From assembly GCF_964340395.1 (NCBI RefSeq), contig NC_135561.1:12447961-12511960 (forward strand): DNA of 64,000 bases, read 5' to 3'. Numbering within the stretch: the stretch's first letter is position 1; the number at the start of each line of letters is the position of its first letter. A program made the translations under genes and the position numbers. The DNA comes from Glandiceps talaboti. Its lineage: Eukaryota > Hemichordata > Enteropneusta > Spengelidae. The notes under the pieces were generated by a model. That model was given only the letters and a program-made list of their open reading frames with translations. It was not told the DNA's origin and ran no database searches. This document shows, piece by piece, positions 33,626 to 43,776 of the stretch.

Positions 33626-35416
33626 TCATAGTCCTTGTACTAAATTACGTTCTTGACTGACAGTATTCCTGTGTCTTTCTTTCAATAAATTCTTAGGTGA
33701 GTTATCCCTGTCAATGGACTCCGTCAATGCACTGGCACTCTTACGGAGACAGTGTGCATGTGACCGAACATTGTAATCAGTTGTATCCAAGGAGTAGGTA
33801 CGGAATAGTGTCGGTCTTTTCCGGTCAACGTCCGGCGACCACGACACTTTCTTCGTTCCCTTCTGCTCCGTGAAGCTAAATCTTTCGTTGCTTGACTTCA
33901 AACAGCTCTTTGTCGCGCTGGGACTTTTGCTGCTGTCGTTCGAATCGACTGAGGATGAATTTCCGAAAGGGAAAGACAAAAAATGTCTATTAAACTTCGC
34001 CATTGTTGAATCTTTCTCTACGTCCAATGACAACGGTCTTGCCTTCATCGGTTCTCGGGGCGAGCGTGGAGATATACCTGGTGAGGTTTGTGGAGACAAC
34101 ATCTTTGGGGAATCAAGTGACGAATTCTGCGGAGATGATCTTGCCAATGGTAAGATGGGTTTGGTGTTAAGTTTACGGGTAGCTAAATATTCAGGTCTTG
34201 CTGGCATCGTTTTTGACCGTGGACGCATCATCACATTTGGAAAGGGTTTTGTCGTCGGTGATGGTTGTTTGAACAGGGAGAATTCTTCAATAAGGCTATT
34301 CCTTTTCCTTGATTCGTTATGCTCAGTGGTAATTGAGACAGTGAAGGGATAATCAGGCATGTCTAGAGATCGGTTTGAACGCAGAGGAGGTAGAGTTCTC
34401 CTAACATGACACGACGTTGGAGAATTGATGTCAGGTAAAGGTTCCTTACGTGGTATGTTTTCAACATTCGGAAAACTTGTAAAAGGTGGGTAAGACGAAG
34501 GCACGGTGTGGTGGCAGCAGTGGAGGTTCTGGTCACCCGGTTGCCCAGTGGAGCGATTTTCAGATGAAATTGGTGCCACCACTATAGTTCGGGCTGTAGT
34601 GGTATTTTGAATTTTGATTTCTTCGGACTTATTATCGTTGTTATCCTTACATTGCTTGGCATCTTCGCTTTTTGTCGCCCTCCTATTCGGTTGTTGTTTC
34701 ACTATTGGTGTGTGGTTTGGAGCTTTATCGTTGCCAACAGTGCGTTCGGATCCACTGGGGACAACTCCTTCCACGGTCTGAGCTCTCCGTAACAAAGGAC
34801 GATTGCCTTTTTGCCCGCTATCTTTATGATCCTTCCCTTGCAGCGATGCCGGGTCGATCGAAGAAAAATTTGTACTGTTGTCAATACTAAATGAACGAAA
34901 AAGACGGCATTGCATGATGCGTTTGCGAAATCCCATTGATTTGCGTCGTTGCTGCGACTCATCCTGCTTGTTTAGAAATTCGTCTGTCCAATGTTTATCC
35001 GAATTGTCCGCAGTCTCCACACCGGCTCCGTCGTGTTCCGCTAAAAAAGTCATCCTCGGTACAGTTTCTGATAAAATCTCCTCCTCCTTGTCTTCAAAAG
35101 AGTCGTCACACCAGCTTGTTTCCATTCCAATCTCAATTTTGACCTGATCGTCAGAAACCGATAACTTATTAGCCACGCTGCTGTTGTTTTCTGCTAGTTT
35201 CATCTTTCGAATTCTACCCCGCAGGGCTTGCATGAAACCACGTGACTGTGGTTTTCCCTTGTCGTCAGCTCGTGCACGCTGATTCTCTTCATTGACGTCA
35301 TGATCACTGTCTGCTTTTTCGCTGGTCAATGTCACTGGTTGTCTCGGTGGTGTCTGCTCACCCCCAAGGTCAATACTAAAATCTCTTTTCAAACGCCTTC
35401 GAGACATCGTGATCTC
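33626..35416 (-). CDS. Unrecognised 593-aa Ser/Pro-rich, apparently disordered protein
   Basis: I do not recognise the family. The ORF runs from ATG 35407-35405 to TGA 33628-33626 in one exon. Upstream of the ATG a pyrimidine-rich tract ends TTATTTCAG with the exon starting at 35416, so a 5' leader intron is likely and the leader exon lies to the right. The product lacks a signal peptide, membrane segments or a globular domain. Visible motifs: basic clusters 62-70 and 159-171; five S(I/L)D motifs after basic residues at 9-13, 171-176, 346-349, 457-462 and 536-541; an SP-rich block 425-450; and KKVSW at 519-523, which fits the RVxF docking motif for protein phosphatase 1. Several RxxS sites could bind 14-3-3 when phosphorylated. 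Its GC content is visibly above the flanks, supporting coding. A role as a phosphorylated scaffold is only inference. Confidence 0.75.
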   Translation of the reverse strand, partial: EITMSRRRLKRDFSIDLGGEQTPPRQPVTLTSEKADSDHDVNEENQRARADDKGKPQSRGFMQALRGRIRKMKLAENNSSVANKLSVSDDQVKIEIGMETSWCDDSFEDKEEEILSETVPRMTFLAEHDGAGVETADNSDKHWTDEFLNKQDESQQRRKSMGFRKRIMQCRLFRSFSIDNSTNFSSIDPASLQGKDHKDSGQKGNRPLLRRAQTVEGVVPSGSERTVGNDKAPNHTPIVKQQPNRRATKSEDAKQCKDNNDNKSEEIKIQNTTTARTIVVAPISSENRSTGQPGDQNLHCCHHTVPSSYPPFTSFPNVENIPRKEPLPDINSPTSCHVRRTLPPLRSNRSLDMPDYPFTVSITTEHNESRKRNSLIEEFSLFKQPSPTTKPFPNVMMRPRSKTMPARPEYLATRKLNTKPILPLARSSPQNSSLDSPKMLSPQTSPGISPRSPREPMKARPLSLDVEKDSTMAKFNRHFLSFPFGNSSSVDSNDSSKSPSATKSCLKSSNERFSFTEQKGTKKVSWSPDVDRKRPTLFRTYSLDTTDYNVRSHAHCLRKSASALTESIDRDNSPKNLLKERHRNTVSQERNLVQGL

Positions 35417-35440
35417 CTGAAATAATAATGAGAAGAACGG
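35408..35440 (-). other. Splice acceptor and short 5' UTR of the 593-aa gene
   Basis: Reading the minus strand, a pyrimidine-rich stretch ends in CATTATTATTTCAG, followed by GAGATCACG and the ATG. This sets the exon start at 35416. Confidence 0.65.
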
Positions 35441-35561
35441 AAATGGTTTTGTTAAAATTCCTGATCAACCTTTAAGTATCATCTTTACCACGGCACTATT
35501 TAATAGACAAAATATCTATAGATGAAGTTATATAATTACTCCAACGAAATCACATACAGCA

Positions 35562-35562
<1 letters not shown>

Positions 35563-35594
<32 letters not shown>

Positions 35595-35634
35595 TGTATG
35601 TATGTATGTATGTATGTATGTATGTATGTATGTA

Positions 35635-35715
<81 letters not shown>

Positions 35716-35813
35716 GGATGTATGTGTGTATGTATGTATGTATGTATGTATGTATGTATGTATGTACATGTATGTATGTATGTAGGCAGGTAGGTAGGTA
35801 TGTAGGTATGTAT
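35563..35813. repeat. (TATG)n/(GT)n microsatellite
   Basis: TATG (to about 35640), GT (to 35672), then TATG again with AGG variants to 35813. It sits in the presumed leader intron or 5' flank of the 593-aa gene. Confidence 0.95.
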
Positions 35814-36489
35814 GATTGAATCCGTCGCTATTTACGGCCATCATGAAAATCCTTTCTGATTTTGCGAAATAGGAAACTGACAAAAGAGGTCAAATGAACA
35901 TAACATAATAAACTCATGTACGAAGAAGCTAATGATTTTATCAAAAGTCGGTATCTTTTCTGCTGTTGTAATTTGTAGATGGTGTCTATCGATTGAAACT
36001 ACTATGCATCAAGTGTTTTTGTCAGCACACGTTAAATCTTAGTGGCGCCTTCTTGAATTTCGTGTTGTGTATCAAAAACTGAAATTTTAATGTGTTTATC
36101 CGTTTGATGAAACTATAGCCTCAATGGTTTGTTAAATTATTGAATTGCAATCTTTCAAGGTAGGGCAGATACTACTACGGAAAACAGGCTATCCAGTACA
36201 CTGTGTCTAGGATATTTAAACAGCAGTCTTTTGTTTATGGATCATTCGTTATGGAAGGTATTATTATTGATACCAAAATGCTGCTTGGTAATTTGCATTT
36301 GAAATATTGAATATTCCCATTGGTTACAACACGCCACTAAGCTGTTAAAGTCAACAATCGTCAAATAATGGGCATGTACGGATTTATGCATTTTGTTGTT
36401 GAAAACACCATGGCGGCATCGCGATCACTCTTATCCATTCCAAGTTCCATCCTTTGAATTACAGCACAGCGCGTAGGTATTAAGTAAGC

Positions 36490-36615
36490 TGTGCAGAGAC
36501 ACAAGTCAGAACGGACAGAATTGTTGGTTGTGTCTGTCCCTTGCGAAGGGTAATTCATATACATTGTAGTACAATTGTTGCATGTGTCTATCGTTTGCAG
36601 AGGGCGATTTAGTAA
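36490..36615 (-). repeat. Inverted outlier units of the 53-bp minisatellite
   Basis: Two diverged units (GAATTGTTGGTTGTGTCTGT; ACAATTGTTGCATGTGTCTA) are in reverse-complement orientation to the array at 36675-37535. Confidence 0.7.
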
Positions 36616-36674
36616 ACAAGGACTACACAACAAGATGCATTATATCATGATTGTACACTACGTGCGGACTGTGC

Positions 36675-37535
36675 CATGCAGACACATACAACAATAGTTT
36701 TACAGTGTATGTAAATTCACTCTGCTGCAAGAGACAGGCACAAGCAACAATTGTGTTACAATGTATATGAATCACCGTCAGCAAGAGACAGATACAAGCA
36801 ACAATTGTATTACAATGTATATAAATTCACTCTGCAAGAGACAGATACATGCAACAATTGTATTACAATGTATATAAATTCACTCTGCAAGAGACAGATA
36901 CATGCAACAATTGTATTACAATGTATATAAATTCACTCTGCAAGAGACAGATACATGCAACAATTGTATTACAATGTATATAAATCCACTCAGCAACAGA
37001 CAGATACATGCAACAATTGTATTACAATGTATATAAATCCACTCAGCAAGAGACAGATACATGCAACAATTGTATTACAATGTATATAAATTCACTCTGC
37101 AAGAGACAGATACATGCAACAATTGTATTACAATGTATATAAATCCACTCAGCAAGAGACAGATACATGCAACAATTGTATTACAATGTATATAAATTCA
37201 CTCTGCAAGAGACAGACACATGCAACAATTGTATTACAATGTATATAAATCCACTCAGCAAGAGACAGATACATGCAACAATTGTATTACAATGTATATA
37301 AATTCACTCAGCAAGAGACAGATACATGCAACAATTGTATTACAATGTATATAAATTCACTCTGCAAGAGACAGATACATGCAACAATTGTATTACAATG
37401 TATATAAATCCACAGATACATGCAATAATTGTATTACAATGTATATAAATTCACTCTGCAAGAGACAGATACATGCAACAATTGTATTACAATGTATATG
37501 AATCACGCGTCAGCAACAGATAATCACAAGCATCA
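36675..37535 (+). repeat. 53-bp minisatellite, about 16 units
   Basis: Units contain CAACAATTGTATTACAATG, TATATAAATTCACT and CTGCAAGAGACAGATACATG. Central units are almost identical (TTCACTCTGC against CCACTCAGC is the main variant), while both edges are diverged. The array lies 1.3-2.1 kb on the 5' side of the 593-aa ORF. Each unit has three SOX-type ACAAT cores. Confidence 0.95.
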
Positions 37536-38959
37536 AATGTATCCGTCTGATTTTTGTTCCTGCACAGCTGCTTACTTTCTTCAGCTGTATAAAACATAGC
37601 TGAATGACGCCAGTGTTCACTTAGGGGAAAATTATTTTGTGAATAATGTAAATTTCTGCTCACAAACAAAGATGTCTTTGAGTGTCTTTAGTTACTGGCA
37701 AGGTTTTCGTAGAGTGGGACCCCGAGGCACGCGTGCGTGACGACTTAGACGACTGTCAGGCTTTGAAATCTACCTGACTAGTTGCAGTGTGCGCAATTCG
37801 TTATTTGCAAATTCCCGTTTTTTGCTGTTCCCTTTTTGGTGTTTTTGTCCTGTCGTTAATTTCTTGTTTTTGTTTATGATCAATAACCAATGTAGTTCAC
37901 TCTTTTCAACCATACTGAATCCATCATACGTTGCAACAATAAAGATTGAAAATCACTAATAAAAAAAGAGCGGGAATCCGCTGTGATAATTTTGACGATC
38001 GTTGTTGGAAAAAATAATTAAAATAAATATACTGTTTTCCTACCCGTGTATTATTAGTATAGTGCAACGTTAGCGCTCTAATTGTAATAGAACACAAAGC
38101 GGGATATGTGTAATAAGCAGTCTGTCACAAATCTTCGGTAATTTTACGGTGTTTTTCTGGAATACATGCAAAAGCACTATGAGAACAATAAGCGTAATAC
38201 TACTCGGACGTTTGTGAAAGGAGACTATCCCATTGTCCCCTCCCCCATTAATTGCCTTAACTTCATGCCTTAATTAATTGCATTAACTTTCACGTCGGAA
38301 TACTAGTACTTATATTATGTTGTTTTTTCTAAAAATGGAATGTAAAAAAAATCAATGTAAACTTACAGTCGTATATGTATTACCCAGCTGATGTCAATTA
38401 CGCCTTGCAAACCCGCAGGTATAAAACTCCACCGTCCACAATTGGAAAAATAATAACTGTGACGTTTGACAGAGAACTGTATACGTTTGCTGACTTCTGA
38501 TTTCAATGGTCGACCAAATCATATAACATGTACATGCGTGTGTGTGAATGATACTTCTTCTATCTTGTATCCTATCAACGATCTTATTTGTACATATTGT
38601 TTATTCATTTTGCTTCAATCATTCTGTGTTCACATTGGTCGGGTGTGCTAGACGTAACCGACAATGCAAATCGTGTTTTCTATCCTGAAAAGACTCGAGT
38701 TACGAGTATTTTGTTGCTGTCAGCGGAATTCTGATTTTACCCCATTTTATTGCTTACATCTAACGGCTAGGATTAGGTGCTCGTAATGGGAACAGTAACT
38801 CCTAAACATCGTGAATTCAGTCGTTGATAATTTAGATTATCTAGTAATGTTCCTGTCGTGTAGTTCTCGTTCAAATTAGGGGAAAAATGACGGTACTTTC
38901 GAGACAAATTGAGTCTAAACTGCTTGTTGCATTCAGCGGTAACGTATTACACTTGGAGC

Positions 38960-39500
38960 CAGTGCTGAAACATATCGTCCCTAGGCTAGACAAAATCTTA
39001 CTAAAATTGCTACATTTTTCCTCTAGTTGGACGAAAGTTGTACTAAAATTGCTGTATTTTATCGTTTGGCTAGCTCAACAAACGTTTTACTAAATTGCTA
39101 CCTTTCTTCCCCTTGTTCGACAAAAGTTTTACTAATATTGATACATTTTGTCCCCTTGTTCGACAAAAGTTTTACTAAAATTGTTATTTTGTATCGTCTG
39201 GCTAGCTCGACCACAATGTTACCAGCATTGCTACATTTTATCGGCTGACAACAAATAATCTTAGCAACATTTTGCCACATCTTAATAGATCGTTACACTG
39301 CAAACGCTTGTTCTGGTCATGACACTGTTTCTTGTAATTTTTGGATACCCATTAATTAAATTATATGTGGTTACACTGTAAATGATTTAGCAACGATCGT
39401 CTGATGTTAACTCAAACAAGTAGCAATGTTCAGTAAGATTTTTGTCTAGCCAGACTATGAAATGTAGCAATATTAGACGTATTTTGTTTGTTGAGCCAGC
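38960..39500. repeat. Tandem and inverted copies of the TTGCTACATTTTATC motif
   Basis: At least four head-to-tail units of about 42-60 bp (TTGCTACATTTTATCG, GGCTAGCTC, GACAAAAGTTTTACTAA) occur at 38990-39245. Reverse-oriented units (AAGATTTTTGTCTAGCCAGA) are at 39430-39500. Confidence 0.65.
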
Positions 39501-40389
39501 AGATAAAACGTTCAGTTTAAAATCGTACTAGATTCCGTAGCTCTTTCCTGTTCATCAGTGATGTTCTGTGTTATTCAGCAATAACGGACATGCCTCTGGT
39601 TTATCCAACAACAAAGGTATGTTTTTAGAATAAACTTGAGACTACTATAGTGAAGTATATTTTCTGTTCTGTGTGAGAAAGATAACAAAGTTTACACTTT
39701 TCCATTTGTATAGCGAAGAGATTGCCTTCTCGTCTTCAATGTCGTTCAGTAATAACGGCAACACAGCCATGGCGCCTTGTTCATCCCGTGGTGAATTAGT
39801 GAAGTGATTGGACGATGCGTACATGCATTTGATGTTTATCACCAGGTTACCTTTTTCATCAACACAGTAATCCTAGCTTAATTAACTGTGTTGCCATAGG
39901 AAAACAGTGATAAGAAAAAGTGAGGTTGCTGATGCAAAGCTTTGCTAAATACAATGTGTGTCTAGTAAAACAAAGAAGAGAACAAACCCGCCATGATATC
40001 TCACATTGAATGCTTCATTGAACAACTTTAATTTCACTGTATCATACAAAAGAATTATCCCCGTAAAACTGCACTAGCTGTAGCCAGAGTATTCTTTTTT
40101 TTTCAACCAAACAACCAACAATGTACCTACTGAAAAATCTTAAAATACCAATAAATTGACATTACTCATATTGATTACGGGTCGAGTTTATCCATAAGTA
40201 GTGCAGTAAAAGGTTAAAAACTGTGATGGCGTTGAGGGCGATGTTTAGGGTGTGGACCCAAAAATCAATTAGATTGGATTTATTGCACCATATCATGTGT
40301 ACTGCTACACAAATACGTTCACCCACAGGTTATTCAATACCCTGAACAATATTTCGAGTGGGCCATCATATATAACTAAACAGTTTTAA

Positions 40390-41070
40390 AAAGATTGTCC
40401 AGTAACTGTTATGGCTGAGTAATATCAAATAGTCTTCTAACTCAACAAAAATCTTATTAACCCTTACAAAGCAAATGTCTGCATATATATGCAGACAGTC
40501 CCTTCCGGGTTCCCAGGCCACACCTGCATATATGCAGTCAAATTTACTCATTTGCAGAAGCCCAATTTTCACCTGTTCACCTCGTACCTGGGTAAATTAA
40601 TATTCATTTGACAATATGTATGTAATGGGTGGATAAGGAAAAAAATTAATTGATTGCAAGTTTTATTATTTCTTTCTATTCAAGTTAAAGTTGATAATTG
40701 TAGAGTAGGAGCTGCTCCTACTCTAGTGGAAAAAAGCCCTTGACCTAAGGAGTCTTTTGCGTGAAAAGTCTATGGCATCTTAACGGTTATCATTGCTACA
40801 TCTTATTGTATGGAATGACAAAAACTGAAGTATAATAGTTAGTTACCTTGTATCCATTCACATGCCTTACATTGTATCTGATTTTTTGACGATCTGATAA
40901 GATAACCATGGTAGCTCAAACAAAATAATATAACAATGTTGTTAGGATTGTTGTTACACCAAGTTGGGAAAAGAAGTGAGATTTTTGTTGAGCCAGATGA
41001 TAAAATGTAGCAATGTCAATTTTAAGAAATTGTCAAGTCAGTTTCTAGTCACCTGATTTCCATTGTAACA
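40390..41070. mobile_element. Probable fold-back element, TTGCTACATTTTATC family
   Basis: The right part (TTTTTGTTGAGCCAGATGAT, then AAAATGTAGCAATG) ends in CACCTGATTTCCATTGTAA, the family terminal motif. The left boundary is unclear. Confidence 0.5.
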
Positions 41071-42885
41071 AATCTCTCACATGCCTATTGCAATTCGACG
41101 AATTGAATATTTCGAACATCAAAGTCGTCAATCAAACATCCTCACAGCAATAGCAATGATATCTAATTTAAATTTGCCTCGAAAACAGCTGCAGTTCTTA
41201 GCTTAGCGGTTTCATTCTTGTAGCACAAATACTTAGATTCGAACTACAAACTACAAAAGTGTTTACTAAAAGTTGTCATTTTAGCCAGATGTGAATGTCG
41301 TGGTACTTAGTATAAGTAGTATTTAAGATCAATTTGATTGATTGAAAAAAAGATTGCCCCGATGCCTGGCAGTGCCTGCTTTCCTTTTTTCCTATAGAAG
41401 TTACGGATGTTTTTTTTCTAGTCATCGCAAACATATTTTTTAAAAATTGAAACTTTTCACTGCCAGAAAGCCATAAACGTACATCAACATTTCAATTTGA
41501 GCAATGTTTTCATACTTCAACATTTCACCATTTTTTAAAAAACAAAAAAACAAAAAAACCAACACTTTTTTATATCAATGTACTAATAAACCATATTAAA
41601 AACATTCCCTCCAAAATAATTGCCAAAAAAAAAATAATCGTAAAACACGATTTTTTTTGTTAAACTATTCAATTTTAGCGGGAAGTGGTGAAAGACCGAA
41701 GAAATTCAAGGTAGAAATAGAGCAACTAACAAGCTTCTGAAGGTGTAGTGTGGAGTATTGTCCGTGATTTACTGTAATCATGGGTCATTATCCGATGGAA
41801 ATTATTCACGTTAACAGTTAATGTCTACGCTGAAATTGACATCATTTATAGCTGTTGTTCCCTATTTTGTATATGATTGATCAGGATCCAGTAATCTCCA
41901 GGTGATTTAGACAGTGTGTCGGCAGTAAAGTGGCCAATAATTAATGACTAAGGGGGTCTCAGGTCTGTCGGTCTCATCTATAACCCAACATGTATACGTC
42001 AAAAGTGCCTCGGAATTTAATAATTCAGGGGAATACTGATTGTTTGGTTTATTGGGTAAGTACGCAAAAATGACAAATGTGAAACGAGAACAAAGGGAGA
42101 CTGGCACGCGACAGTAACAAATCTTAACTTGTTGCTATGGCAACTAGGGCTTCCGGAAGTATGATGAATGTTTGGCAATTTTACCAATATGTGAGTTCGC
42201 GTATGTAATTAATGAACGTGAACTCATCAAATACCATACTGTACATCATTCCAATGGGATTGTGAAATATATCCGTTTCCAAGCTGGTTTTGAACATATA
42301 GGTAAGGTTGTTAAACACCGTGATGTTTGTTCTGTCAGACAACAAACTCCTGCATTTCCCTTATTCTAAAAAACAAACGGATTCTGGATAGTCAATTAAA
42401 ATTCAACTCAAGATTTTAAGAAATTCTAACTTGCTTTCTTTCTCTTAACAGAGTATGATCGTGTCATTTTTATTCAAAGTTGTACTGTCCAAGTTACTTC
42501 AGGTGGTTTTTTTCATTTCCCTAAGTAAATACTTACATAAAACCCACAACTGTATCGTACGTATGTTTATTTGTGCATTGAAGTGTGCTTACGTACAGTC
42601 CATCATATAGCATTCTTTTACATTACATGACCCAATTTCATTGGTACTGTATTTTCTGGGTGCACCAACAAGTCGAGTTTATACACTTATGGGACATGCA
42701 TTATCTCTGCTGCATATTAAAAGGATCTCATAGTATTCTACTTACTGATGCATACTTAATCAGTACTTGAAATTAATTGAACCTGAACTTGGTATTAAAT
42801 CAAACGATCCGATGACGTCACTTATAAAAATGCTGAAAAAATCCCTATCATACAATCAAAATGACAGAGACCGAATGCATTAATA

Positions 42886-43210
42886 TTAAAGTGGCCATAT
42901 GGATTAGAATTGGGTATTTACTTTGGATGTGTAATATATTATATATTAAAACTATTTTATCATGGCGAGAAAAATCAATGTGAAACAATATACACCAAGT
43001 CCTTGTTAACTTTGTAACTCAATAAATAACAAAAGACTGATAAATATATAAAATGTATGTTATTGTACGTACAATACCAAACATTTTACACGTGGTTTTA
43101 GCTTTATGCAATGTATGTTGATTTTTCCAAGTAGAACGCAATGATGAAATCATTTTATAACTTCAAAATACAAAATAAATACTCTAATCTCATCTATATG
43201 ACTATTTTTA
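42886..43210. mobile_element. Palindromic MITE, copy G
   Basis: Starts TTAAAGTGGCCATATGGAT and ends ATCTATATGACTATTTTTAA, with the centre GTTATTGTACGTACAATACC. Confidence 0.82.
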
Positions 43211-43387
43211 ATATTGTACTAAAAGAGTTTAATCAATGTTTTATGTAAGAAATTCACTTGAGTAAAAAAAAGTTTATAATCTCAACTTGTGTCACTTTTA
43301 ATCATTCATTTAGTTTGCATAAATGAGACGCAATAAATCGTTTCACATTTGTTTTATAGGAGGAGTTACATATGTTATTGTATATAC

Positions 43388-43776
43388 TTAAAGTAGTTAT
43401 ACAGATGAGAATTTGGTTTAGTGTATATGTTGGAGTTTTCATTTATAAACAATATTATCATGGCTTCCTACTTGAAAAATCAATGTTTTGAAACAACATT
43501 GACTAAAATCAAGTCTTTGTTTGTAAGTCAGCTAAAGAATGTGTAGAAAGTTTATCAAAATACGTACATATAATCACAGACAACTAAGAAGATATATTTG
43601 CCTGTGATATAATAAATATTTGACACATTTATTAATCGTTTTGCAATGTATTGAGTTACAAACAAGGGGTTGCAATATGTTGTTTCACATTGATTGTTAA
43701 GAAACCATGATAAAATTGTTTTATGAATTAAAAATGCAAAATAAATACACAATTCTCATCTATGTGACCAGTTTAA
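43388..43776. mobile_element. Palindromic MITE, copy H
   Basis: Starts TTAAAGTAGTTATACAGATG and contains TATCATGGCTTCCTACTTG. The right arm ends TCTATGTGACCAGTTTAA. The centre is disrupted. Confidence 0.8.

Larger units (their letters stand above)
37536..42885. other. Non-coding stretch, no gene recognised
   Basis: AT-rich. It contains repeats of the TTGCTACATTTTATC family (38960-39500; about 40390-41070), two short perfect palindromes (40477-40496, 40701-40725), a dispersed repeat at 40108-40370 shared with 57187-57490, and another at 42690-42860 shared with 56600-56770. Confidence 0.5.

Noticed and set aside
33104-33660. Several overlapping plus- and minus-strand ORFs of 100-200 codons (Cys/Val/Tyr/Met or His/Thr/Ile repeats)
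   Set aside because: They are translations of TATG/CTGT microsatellites. The same amino-acid patterns recur at 35563, 46357, 52010, 53778, 55758, 60063, 61684 and 62586.
33870-34352. 160-codon plus-strand ORF
   Set aside because: It lies opposite the 593-aa minus-strand gene and is a shadow of its codon bias.
36675-37535. CRISPR-like array
   Set aside because: The whole 53-bp unit is repeated without variable spacers. It is a minisatellite in a eukaryotic genome.
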